Origin: an uncultured Saprospiraceae bacterium
Lineage (GTDB): Bacteria; Bacteroidota; Bacteroidia; Chitinophagales; Saprospiraceae
DNA: 64,000 nt
Direction: 5' to 3'
Assembly: GCA_937928045.1 (NCBI GenBank)
Contig: CALFWO010000029.1
Location: 62,001-126,000 of the forward strand
This document shows positions 35,723 through 43,493 of the stretch, in pieces. The notes under the pieces are model-generated. The model saw only the letters and a list, made by a program, of their open reading frames with translations, was not told where the DNA came from and searched no databases. How positions within the stretch are numbered: the stretch's first letter is position 1; each line of letters begins with the position of its first letter. Made by a program: the position numbers and the translations under genes.

Positions 35723-37582
35723 CTAATAATTCTTCTTTTTTTTCTTTTTCTTGGCAAATTGTCCCTTGCGATTATCAGAACTTCGACGTTTATTTTCAAA
35801 CTTATTGCCCTTCTTTTTTCCCTTACCTTTTTTCTTGCGACCACCTTCATCCCCATCGGGATTCATTCGTAATGGATGTCCATTGAATTCCGCATCCTTG
35901 AATCTTGAGCTCATTTTTTTCACCAAGCCCTTATCTACTACAAAGTAAGAATTACGTTTTGAGATTGTTACCTCACTGATATCACTTGACTTAACACCAC
36001 CGTATTCAGCGATTACGTTGACCAACTCTTTTTTAGTGCTGAAGTCCATCGCACCAAGATTGATAAACATACGTTGTGGTTTTCCTCCAACATCATCGCC
36101 ATCGTAAGCCTTGCCTCTTCTTGGAGAACGATCGTCTCGATCTCTTCCGTAAGCAGCATCATCCCTTTGGCTTCTTCGATCCGAACGGCGATCAGATCTA
36201 CGGCCCCCTCTATCAGAACCATAGCTTTCAGAACGATCAGGTCGTTCTCTTCTTTCAGTTCGTTTTGGCCTTCTTGCCTGATCTTCGATTGCTCGGAACA
36301 TTTTACCAAATGACAAAGTCACCGCTTTGGCAATGATCTCATCCTTTGAAAATTCTTTAAGTTCTTCATGAAGTTCTCCGATGTATTTTTCAGCCTTAGG
36401 ATTCACTTCTACATCTTTCCATTTATCTAAATATCCTTTCAGCTGATTTGTAAATACTGTTGTAGCATCCGGCAGATCTATCAATTCAAACTTCGCTTGT
36501 ATGATTTTCTCAAGCCTTCTCAATTTACTTTTTTCTCTTGGAGACAATAAGACAATTGACACTCCTTTTTTACCAGCTCTTCCTGTTCGTCCTGATCGGT
36601 GTGTATAGAATGCTAAATCATCTGGAATATTAAAGTTGAACACATGCGTGATGTCATTCACGTCAATTCCCCTTGCAGCAACATCCGTCGCTACCAATAT
36701 TTTCAATTGGCGCTTTCGGAATTTATCCATTACCCGATCTCGCTGAGCTTGGCTAAGATCTCCGTGAAGTGCATCCGCGTTGTAACCATCGTTAGTCAAC
36801 TTATCCGCAAGTTCTTTTGTATCTCTTCTAGTTCGGCAAAAAACCAAACCAAATATTTTTGGTTCCGCATCTAACATCCGACGCATCGCTGGATATTGAT
36901 TTGGTCGAGTAACCACCAAATATTGATGATCAATATTCTTATTAGAAGTATTCCTATCGCCAGAAGTAATTTCTTTTGGCTTCCTCATGTAAGTCTTTGC
37001 GATCCGTGCTACCTCCTTAGGCATAGTTGCAGAAAATAACCACACATTTTTTTCTTCAGGAGTCGTCTCCAAGATCTCATCGATATCTTCTTGGAATCCC
37101 ATATTCAACATCTCATCCGCTTCATCCAACACCACATATTGCACTTCAGACAGATCCACAACTCTACGGTTGATCAAATCTTTCAATCTTCCAGGAGTCG
37201 CTACTATAATTTGTGCGCCATCCCTGATTTGCTTAATCTGACGTCGAATGTCAGCGCCTCCATACACGGGCACGATTCGCATCTTTCGCATATGACTGGA
37301 AAAGTTCGATAGTTCCTTTGTGATTTGCATGCAAAGTTCTCTCGTTGGCGCGATCACCAAAGCCTGAGAAACTCTGCTCTTTGTATTGACCAGTTCAATG
37401 ATCGGAAGACCAAATGCCGCTGTTTTACCGGTACCCGTTTGAGCCAATCCCACCAGGTCAGTATCTCCTTCTAACAATATAGGAATAGCCTCTGCTTGAA
37501 TAGCCGTTGGCGTCTCAAATCCTAATTTCAAAATATTCGCAGCTAATTCAGGAGATATTCCTGTGTCGGCAAATGAACTCAT
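35723..37582 (-). CDS. deaD: DEAD-box ATP-dependent RNA helicase, DeaD/CsdA type
   Basis: 619 residues. All core motifs are present: Q motif FETPTAIQAEAIP, AQTGTGKTAAFGLP (Walker A), PTREL, VLDEADEM (DEAD box, about 155), SAT, and HRSGRTGRAGKKG (about 330). After the core comes an Arg/Asp/Gly-rich linker (about 435-500), a DbpA-type RNA-binding domain (PQRMFINLGAMDFSTKKEL...) and a very basic tail with a run of lysines. This is the long DeaD architecture used in cold shock and ribosome assembly. The gene is alone on this strand with a TACCTTTG -7 box upstream. Confidence 0.95.
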   Translation of the reverse strand: MSSFADTGISPELAANILKLGFETPTAIQAEAIPILLEGDTDLVGLAQTGTGKTAAFGLPIIELVNTKSRVSQALVIAPTRELCMQITKELSNFSSHMRKMRIVPVYGGADIRRQIKQIRDGAQIIVATPGRLKDLINRRVVDLSEVQYVVLDEADEMLNMGFQEDIDEILETTPEEKNVWLFSATMPKEVARIAKTYMRKPKEITSGDRNTSNKNIDHQYLVVTRPNQYPAMRRMLDAEPKIFGLVFCRTRRDTKELADKLTNDGYNADALHGDLSQAQRDRVMDKFRKRQLKILVATDVAARGIDVNDITHVFNFNIPDDLAFYTHRSGRTGRAGKKGVSIVLLSPREKSKLRRLEKIIQAKFELIDLPDATTVFTNQLKGYLDKWKDVEVNPKAEKYIGELHEELKEFSKDEIIAKAVTLSFGKMFRAIEDQARRPKRTERRERPDRSESYGSDRGGRRSDRRSDRRSQRDDAAYGRDRDDRSPRRGKAYDGDDVGGKPQRMFINLGAMDFSTKKELVNVIAEYGGVKSSDISEVTISKRNSYFVVDKGLVKKMSSRFKDAEFNGHPLRMNPDGDEGGRKKKGKGKKKGNKFENKRRSSDNRKGQFAKKKKKKKNY

Positions 37583-37643
37583 GTATGTTGTTTTAATTGC
37601 GATGACGACTGATAACTAGTCGTTTACTTCGCCAAATTGCCTG

Positions 37644-37651
37644 CAAAGGTA
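37644..37651 (-). promoter_or_regulatory. Putative -7 box of the DEAD-box helicase gene
   Basis: TACCTTTG on the minus strand matches TAnnTTTG, 62 bp upstream of the ATG. A -33 element is unclear. It would leave a leader of roughly 55 bases, common for cold-shock genes. Confidence 0.45.
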
Positions 37652-37847
37652 CGGGAAATTCTGCCGTAAAACTCATAAGATGAAATTCCTCATTATAAGC
37701 TGCATAAATTCCAAATGGCGAAATATAGCATGCTATTCCGCTCCTTCCTAAGCATTATTATTTAATTTAATCGATTTACAGAATATCTAGCTTTATCGTT
37801 CCAATAAAATAGTGACCCAATTTTTCAATAATAAGTGATGAAAATTT

Positions 37848-37953
37848 GGCCACCTCCCAAAGGGTCGCTACGTATCAAGGCTCGCTATCGCTCGGCCTCC
37901 ATTTCATGGAGTCTGCCGCAGACCGGCACCTTTACACATCGCTGGTGGAGAGG
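37848..37953. repeat. REP-like palindromic, GC-rich element (candidate dispersed repeat)
   Basis: Adjacent hairpins TCCAT-TTC-ATGGA and GTCTG-CCG-CAGAC with a flanking GGCTCGCTATCGCTCGGCC stretch, in an otherwise AT-rich gap. Only one copy is seen in the window, so the repeat status is a guess from composition and hairpins. Confidence 0.3.
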
Positions 37954-37961
37954 AAATTTGA

Positions 37962-37969
37962 TATCTTTG
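37962..37969 (+). promoter_or_regulatory. Putative -7 box of the methyltransferase gene
   Basis: TATCTTTG matches TAnnTTTG and lies 79 bp before the ATG at 38049. No convincing -33 element. Confidence 0.4.
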
Positions 37970-38048
37970 TTGTTTGGTACAACAACGTTTTTCTTGTTTG
38001 AAAATATAAGGGAGTTTTTTCAAAAATAGTTTCAAAACATTCCATTCG

Positions 38049-38855
38049 ATGAAAAGAATACAATTATTTGAATTTGAAGATTTCCAATCGTTCCCCGCCG
38101 CTATTCGAAATAGCATGACCAATCTTATTGTTGTATTTCATAAGCTGATGGGATCAAGTGAAACCTTGGCTGGTATCTTTCAAGAGCTGAAATCAAAATT
38201 GAACTTTGATCAAATTGTCGATATGGGATCTGGTTCAGGTGGAGCCATGCCTGCAGCATTGAAATTACTGAATGAAAAAAATCCGGAAGCTCCAGTCAAC
38301 TTATTGCTTACTGATTTACACCCAAATAATGAATTTATTAATGCCATTAATACCGAGAATAATCCACACGTTAAGTATCAGAAACAATCTTTGGATGCCA
38401 CCCAATTGGCCAATACTCCAGAAGGATTAAAAACCATGATTGCGAGTTTTCATCACATGCCACCGGCTCAAGCGAAACGTATTTTAAAATCCGCACAGGA
38501 TAATAAGCAAGCCATTTTTATTTACGAATTGGCAGAGAATAATATACCGACCATCTTATGGTGGCTTCTCCTTCCATTGTCCTTAACCATTATATTTGTC
38601 ATGTGCTTGTTCATGACACCGTTTGCGAGGCCCATGACCTGGCAGCAAATTGTGTTTACCTATTTGATTCCGATTATTCCGTTATGCTACGCTTGGGATG
38701 GACAGGCTTCATTGGTTAGAACTTACACCTTTTCGGATTTAGAAAAGATACTGGCGGACATCAAAACGGATGATTACCATTGGGAAATGGAAGTTGCTAA
38801 AAATGCCAAAGGTAAAAAAGCAGGATACTATTTATTAGGCTATAGCAACTCCTAA
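38049..38855 (+). CDS. SAM-dependent methyltransferase-like protein with two membrane segments
   Basis: 268 residues. The class I methyltransferase motif I is IVDMGSGSGGAMPAAL (about 59-74), followed by LLLTDLHPNN (motif II) and a MIASFHHMPPAQAKRIL segment (motif IV region). Two hydrophobic helices, LWWLLLPLSLTIIFVMCLFM and IVFTYLIPIIPLCYAW, interrupt the fold near residues 178-220, so the enzyme is probably membrane attached and may act on a lipid or quinone-like substrate (inference). Its 3' end overlaps the GH57 gene on the other strand by 21 bp. Confidence 0.75.
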   Translation: MKRIQLFEFEDFQSFPAAIRNSMTNLIVVFHKLMGSSETLAGIFQELKSKLNFDQIVDMGSGSGGAMPAALKLLNEKNPEAPVNLLLTDLHPNNEFINAINTENNPHVKYQKQSLDATQLANTPEGLKTMIASFHHMPPAQAKRILKSAQDNKQAIFIYELAENNIPTILWWLLLPLSLTIIFVMCLFMTPFARPMTWQQIVFTYLIPIIPLCYAWDGQASLVRTYTFSDLEKILADIKTDDYHWEMEVAKNAKGKKAGYYLLGYSNS

Positions 38856-41225
38856 TTTTTCTCCTAACTCTTTAAAGGCTGTTTTCCAAGATTCGTCTTG
38901 CTTAGCGTCCGGCAATTTCTTGAGTTCTGCATAGTAAACATTCACCGCCCGCCAAAGATTTAAGTCTTCATCTAGCACGGATAAAATATCTATCAATTTA
39001 ATTAACTCCTGAATATCTTCGGTGTTTCCTCCACCATGAACGATCAATTTTACTTCGTAAAAAATTCGTTCCGTTGCAGCTAGTAAGAATTCTGGTAAAT
39101 CTTGAATCTCAAGATTCCATTTCTTTAAGTCTGCGATAAGATCTTCTAATTTGTATAAATTAATATCATCTGCTTCGATGATTTCTCTTAGGTCTTTGTT
39201 CAACACAAAGCGCGCAGCTTCCAAGAAGGTAGTAGCAATCGGCAAATTACTTTGCTTCATACTATTCATCAGTTGATAGTTATCATTATAGATATCAGAA
39301 AATGTACTTTCGGCTTGAACCAAAGAGCGCTTGGTGATCTCCCGGAGAATATTCACTTTTTCATCTTTAAACAAATGCCAGATTGAAAAATGATGATGTC
39401 CAAAGTTATCATGCATTAGTCCCATAACTTCGCCCAGGTTTCCGGCTTCGAAATTCCGAGTAGCATGAATTTTAAAATTTTCAAAATCAGTACTACTCAG
39501 TTCTTGAGAAACATGTCCGATAAAATGCTGTTGCCCCATGTACAACGTACAGAAGTAATATTCCGCCTCCGATAAAGTTATCGAAGATTTAATGCTCGTT
39601 TTTCCCATTACCAATCGCTGCACACCGGCTCGAAACTTTTCGAACTCAATGGTTTTTGTTTGATAATTGTACAATTTTAAATCTGTTGGGGAATCTGAAA
39701 ATACAGTTGCCATAGCTACATGTTTCGCTACGCGCTCAAGATCCAATTGCGTAGGGATAACATTTTTCAAATAACTTACGCTACCGTCTTCATAAACATT
39801 ACTTGGAATATTTTTCAACTTTTCCAAAAACCCCTCTTGATATTGACCTCCGCTTAACAGTTCACCGTAGCGCAATGCACGCAAGGCATATTGTAAGACT
39901 TGGTTCGTTTCTAATCCAGATACTTCATCGAAAAACCAAGCACAAGAGGTATACATCAATTGAGCATTACGCTGCATCTCTTGACATCGCAAAAGCATCG
40001 TTCGCAAATCAGGATTCAAATCATATCCAGCATGATCATGAATGAATTGTTCAATATTGGATTCCGAACGATCCAGGAGGATTCGAATATAGTCGTTGCG
40101 AGTGGCCCAAGGATCCAATTCCAAGTCCGCCATTTTTTCCAAATATATTGGTCGCAATAAATCTCTAACCCAATCTAAAGCTGCCCGCAAGGGTGCTCTC
40201 CAATTCTGATTCCAACCCCCTCTTCCCCCAGTATTACACCCACAATTACTTCTCCAACGCTCTACTCCATGTACACAAGACCAAGAGGAATTGTCATGAA
40301 TCTGAGCTTCAAATGTTGGTGGAAATTTTTCTAGATACTGACCATAATTAATCAATTCAAATTCAGGATGCTGATCAATTTCATTAAGACAATCCGCCAA
40401 GGCCATTTCCCCGAAGCGATGATGATGACCATAAGACTCACCATCTGTTGCCATATGAATTAATTGGGACTCTTGTCTACCATCTCCTTGCGCCATCAAT
40501 CGATGTGCAAAGTTTTTTCCATTATTTAGTAATCCTTTAAAAGCTACTTCTTGCGCTACAGTTCCGTCATAGAAAAATACAGCAATTGTTTTTCCCGAAG
40601 GAAGATTTACTGTGTATGGTCTTTTGGTATCGATACTGCCTTCATCTACATTTGCCCATTGATTTTGATTCGGAGGTTTGATGGCTTTTGCTTGTCTTGG
40701 TGCAAGTATGGTATATTTAATTCCATGCTTTGCCATCACTTCCAAACTTGCCAGATCTGCAGCCGTTTCTGCCAGCCACATACCTTCTGGCTTTCGTTTA
40801 AAACGGGATTCAAAATCAGCAATCCCCCAAAGCACTTGTGTCTCTTTATCCAAAGGATCAGCAAGCGGCATAATAAGGTGATTGTATACTTGTGCGAGCG
40901 CGGAACCATGTCCACCAAATCTTTCTTGGCTTAATTGATCTGCAGTAATAATTCCTTGATAAGCATCGGGAACGGCCTGTTCCATCCAAGACAACAAAGT
41001 AGGTCCAAAATTAAAACTGAGTTTCGCGTAATTGTTGACTATTTTGTGAATCTTTCCTTGATTGTTCAGAATTCTAGCGGCAGCATTAGGCGCGTAACAT
41101 TCAAAGTTGATGCGTTCATTCCAATCATGCCAAGGCTGTGCTGAATCTTGAAGTTCAACAAATTCTAACCAGGCATTTTCGCGTGGTGGTTGATAGAAAT
41201 GTCCATGTATGCAGATGTACTTCAT
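38835..41225 (-). CDS. Glycoside hydrolase family 57 protein with DUF3536 domain
   Basis: 796 residues, no signal peptide. The N-terminal half is a GH57 domain: CIHGHFYQPPRENAWLE at the start (motif 1 HxHxxQP-like), GMWLAETAADL (nucleophile Glu, about 170) and MATDGESYGHHHRFGEM (acid/base Asp, about 260). The C-terminal half matches DUF3536, commonly fused to it. Family members act on alpha-glucans (amylase, branching or 4-alpha-glucanotransferase activity); the exact reaction is unknown. It may take part in glycogen turnover. Converges with and overlaps the methyltransferase gene. Confidence 0.9.
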   Translation of the reverse strand: MKYICIHGHFYQPPRENAWLEFVELQDSAQPWHDWNERINFECYAPNAAARILNNQGKIHKIVNNYAKLSFNFGPTLLSWMEQAVPDAYQGIITADQLSQERFGGHGSALAQVYNHLIMPLADPLDKETQVLWGIADFESRFKRKPEGMWLAETAADLASLEVMAKHGIKYTILAPRQAKAIKPPNQNQWANVDEGSIDTKRPYTVNLPSGKTIAVFFYDGTVAQEVAFKGLLNNGKNFAHRLMAQGDGRQESQLIHMATDGESYGHHHRFGEMALADCLNEIDQHPEFELINYGQYLEKFPPTFEAQIHDNSSWSCVHGVERWRSNCGCNTGGRGGWNQNWRAPLRAALDWVRDLLRPIYLEKMADLELDPWATRNDYIRILLDRSESNIEQFIHDHAGYDLNPDLRTMLLRCQEMQRNAQLMYTSCAWFFDEVSGLETNQVLQYALRALRYGELLSGGQYQEGFLEKLKNIPSNVYEDGSVSYLKNVIPTQLDLERVAKHVAMATVFSDSPTDLKLYNYQTKTIEFEKFRAGVQRLVMGKTSIKSSITLSEAEYYFCTLYMGQQHFIGHVSQELSSTDFENFKIHATRNFEAGNLGEVMGLMHDNFGHHHFSIWHLFKDEKVNILREITKRSLVQAESTFSDIYNDNYQLMNSMKQSNLPIATTFLEAARFVLNKDLREIIEADDINLYKLEDLIADLKKWNLEIQDLPEFLLAATERIFYEVKLIVHGGGNTEDIQELIKLIDILSVLDEDLNLWRAVNVYYAELKKLPDAKQDESWKTAFKELGEKLGVAIA

Positions 41226-41278
41226 CGTAAATATTAATCAATTTAGCAAGGCAATTTTGCACCGCCTTTATCTGCATT

Positions 41279-42760
41279 TTATTTATTGTCTTCTAATTCC
41301 GGAGCAGTCCATTTCTCATAACCAATTGGATTAGACTTCGCAACATCAACAGATTTTCCAGTTCTGTTTTTATCAGTCACCATAGCTACAGTCATAATCA
41401 GGGAAGTGCCGATAATAACAAAAAGTAATATCCCAGTATTGAATGCTTTAACTTCCATATAGGTTGGAATACTATAAAAAAGTAGGATAGTAATCAATCC
41501 TCTAGGAGCAATGAAAAGTTGAGGAAATAAATCTCGCCCGATAAAAATACGAAGTATGATAAATCGAATGAGGTAAATTGAAGCAATGATCAACAGGGAA
41601 ATCAAAGCGACATTTAAATCTGCCAAGGAACTCAGGGATATCGTTATACCAAATATTACAAAAAAGAAAGTTCTAACAACAAAGGCTGTTTCCATAGTAA
41701 CAACATGTAATCCTTCGTAAATATGTTTAGCCTCTTTGTAGTCTAACCATTTTTTCAAGAATCCTCTAAAAAATAGCTTCATATTGGCAATCAATAATCC
41801 AAATATTAAAATGATAATCAAGGAGGATAAATGCATTTTCTTTCCAATTGCATAAAGCAATAATAATACCGCGATAAGCAAAAATAATTTGGTGTGCGTT
41901 TTGATTCTTTGAAAAATCAGCACGATAACATAGGAGATGATCAATGACAGTACCACGGTAACCAAAACAGTACCTCCAAATGTCAAAACTTGAGACATGG
42001 TAGAAGATGACTCAACGGCGGCGGACGTTGCTCTCGTTAATATTGAAGCTGACTCCCTTACAGTAGTAATCGAATCAATCAAAGTAGATGACGAATTCTG
42101 CGCAATTAATGAAATAGAATCCTGCAAGTTCGTTGATGAATCTACGAGTGATGTTGACTGTAATTCTGAAAAGTCTGCCACCTCTTTTGTACCATCTTTC
42201 GAATAAACTGGTGCGAGTCCTTTCAAAAAATAAAACATCATAATTCCAAGGATATCCGAAAATGTAGATTCATAAATATGGAATTCTTTTTTACTTTCTT
42301 TCAAGCTAGAAACAGAAGGGATGATGATAGCACTAGACAAAATTGACAATGGTGTTGCGTAGATCCAGGCAGTTAGTTTATCCATACCTTCAACAAAATA
42401 ATAGATGATTTCTGCAGCCACCCAAGCAGATGCTACTAATCCAATCAGTGCTATTAGTAAGGCTTTCAAAATAGGAACCATTTTTTCCCTTTTCAACTCT
42501 AACTCCAATGCGGCTTCCAAAACTATCATGATTAACCCGACTGTTCCTAAGACTTCAAGAATTGACTGAAAGTCAAAACCCTCTCCTCCGAAATAGTCAA
42601 TTCCAAATTTTAGAAATATTCCGAGAACAATCAGCATCAATACTGAAGGGACATTTGTTTTCTTGGCCAATTCTCCAAAAACAAAGGACAAAATAATTAT
42701 CAAAGAAGATATGATAATTATATTCGGCGTGGTCAACATATCTGCCATTAGTAAATTCAT
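41279..42760 (-). CDS. Cation:proton antiporter (CPA-type) with a Ser/Thr-rich insertion
   Basis: 493 residues, about 12 membrane segments. NVPSVLMLIVLGIFLKFGI at the start and TFSDILGIMMFYFL (about 166-179, the Asp position typical of CPA antiporters) identify the family. Between the sixth and seventh segments sits a 70-residue loop (about 185-257) of Ser/Thr/Asp-rich text with a repeating LxDSxxxL pattern (SLVDSSTNLQDSISLIA, STLIDSITTV), absent from ordinary NhaP or KefB-like proteins as I know them. The start ATG overlaps the stop of the MscS-like gene (ATGA), so the two are translationally coupled. Confidence 0.85.
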   Translation of the reverse strand: MNLLMADMLTTPNIIIISSLIIILSFVFGELAKKTNVPSVLMLIVLGIFLKFGIDYFGGEGFDFQSILEVLGTVGLIMIVLEAALELELKREKMVPILKALLIALIGLVASAWVAAEIIYYFVEGMDKLTAWIYATPLSILSSAIIIPSVSSLKESKKEFHIYESTFSDILGIMMFYFLKGLAPVYSKDGTKEVADFSELQSTSLVDSSTNLQDSISLIAQNSSSTLIDSITTVRESASILTRATSAAVESSSTMSQVLTFGGTVLVTVVLSLIISYVIVLIFQRIKTHTKLFLLIAVLLLLYAIGKKMHLSSLIIILIFGLLIANMKLFFRGFLKKWLDYKEAKHIYEGLHVVTMETAFVVRTFFFVIFGITISLSSLADLNVALISLLIIASIYLIRFIILRIFIGRDLFPQLFIAPRGLITILLFYSIPTYMEVKAFNTGILLFVIIGTSLIMTVAMVTDKNRTGKSVDVAKSNPIGYEKWTAPELEDNK

Positions 42761-43488
42761 TTTTTAACAATTTTACAGTCAAAATCATTTTCCCTAAGTA
42801 AGGTAATCAGGTGACTAAGATGATTCTCTTCTTTTACAATAATCCGTGTTCGCACAGTAGGCAAATCTTCAGAAATATGCTCAAGGACGATTGGCAAACC
42901 ATGATCAATGTAAGGAGCGGTAGCCAAAAGATCCAAAACGTTTTCAGCAATATTCTTAGCCTTACCCTCTACAATTGGATCAATAACTAGGTTATAATAC
43001 CCTCCAACTTCTTCTCCTGAAAGTAACATAAAACCTTCTTGAAAAAGTGAATAATATCCTAAGGTTTGAATGCCGTTTGATGTTTTCAATTGAAAAGACA
43101 AGCGATCCATATGTACTACGATTCCGGTCTGACCTTTTATTTTAATTTTTTGCCCAGGACGAATATTCTTCATGAGCAAAACGATTCTTCCGTTGAAATA
43201 ATTACGTAAATGATTATATCCAAGCAATAAGATTAGTCCAATGATAATACCATGATACAATGGATTTATCAGGACAAAATAACTGGCAATTACGCCGATC
43301 GTTACTGGCTCAAAGATGAGTATAAATAGATTTATCAATTGCTCAAGCAAATCAATAAATCCATTTCTTCTTCGCACCAAAGGTAATAGCCTGCTAGCCA
43401 AATGCAATAGAAAATATATTGCAATTAATATCACAGATATTTTAAGCAAATTAAGCCAAGTGAATTGTTCCATGTTAAATACTTCCAT
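42757..43488 (-). CDS. Small MscS-like mechanosensitive-channel-type membrane protein
   Basis: 243 residues. Two or three membrane helices (KISVILIAIYFLLHLASRL, ILIFEPVTIGVIASYFVL, IIIGLILLLGYNHL), followed by RIVLLMKNIRPGQKIKIKGQTGIVVHMDRLSFQLKTSNG (about 102-140), a beta domain resembling that of MscS, and an alpha/beta C-terminal part (VRTRIIVKEENHLSHLI). The classic Gly/Ala-rich pore helix is not obvious. Downstream antiporter overlaps by four bases; the ATPase gene ends 6 bp upstream. Could gate ions in response to tension or to the ATPase. Confidence 0.7.
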   Translation of the reverse strand: MEVFNMEQFTWLNLLKISVILIAIYFLLHLASRLLPLVRRRNGFIDLLEQLINLFILIFEPVTIGVIASYFVLINPLYHGIIIGLILLLGYNHLRNYFNGRIVLLMKNIRPGQKIKIKGQTGIVVHMDRLSFQLKTSNGIQTLGYYSLFQEGFMLLSGEEVGGYYNLVIDPIVEGKAKNIAENVLDLLATAPYIDHGLPIVLEHISEDLPTVRTRIIVKEENHLSHLITLLRENDFDCKIVKK

Positions 43489-43493
43489 AACGC

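Larger units (their letters stand above)
37583..38048. other. 466-bp gap with a palindrome-rich element
   Basis: Divergent gap between deaD and the methyltransferase gene. About 37848-37953 is richer in GC than its surroundings and contains TCCAT-TTC-ATGGA and GTCTG-CCG-CAGAC hairpins. A TATCTTTG -7 box for the rightward gene is at 37962-37969 and a TTGTTGT/ACAACAA inverted repeat follows. The 64- and 72-codon frames across it are not convincing. Confidence 0.55.

Noticed and set aside
36013-36336. Several frames on both strands inside the DEAD-box gene
   Set aside because: They are by-products of the Arg/Asp/Gly-rich linker coding and have no independent start context.
37835-38122. Small open frames on both strands across the deaD/methyltransferase gap
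   Set aside because: They overlap each other and the hairpin-rich patch, have no family features, and one runs into the methyltransferase start.
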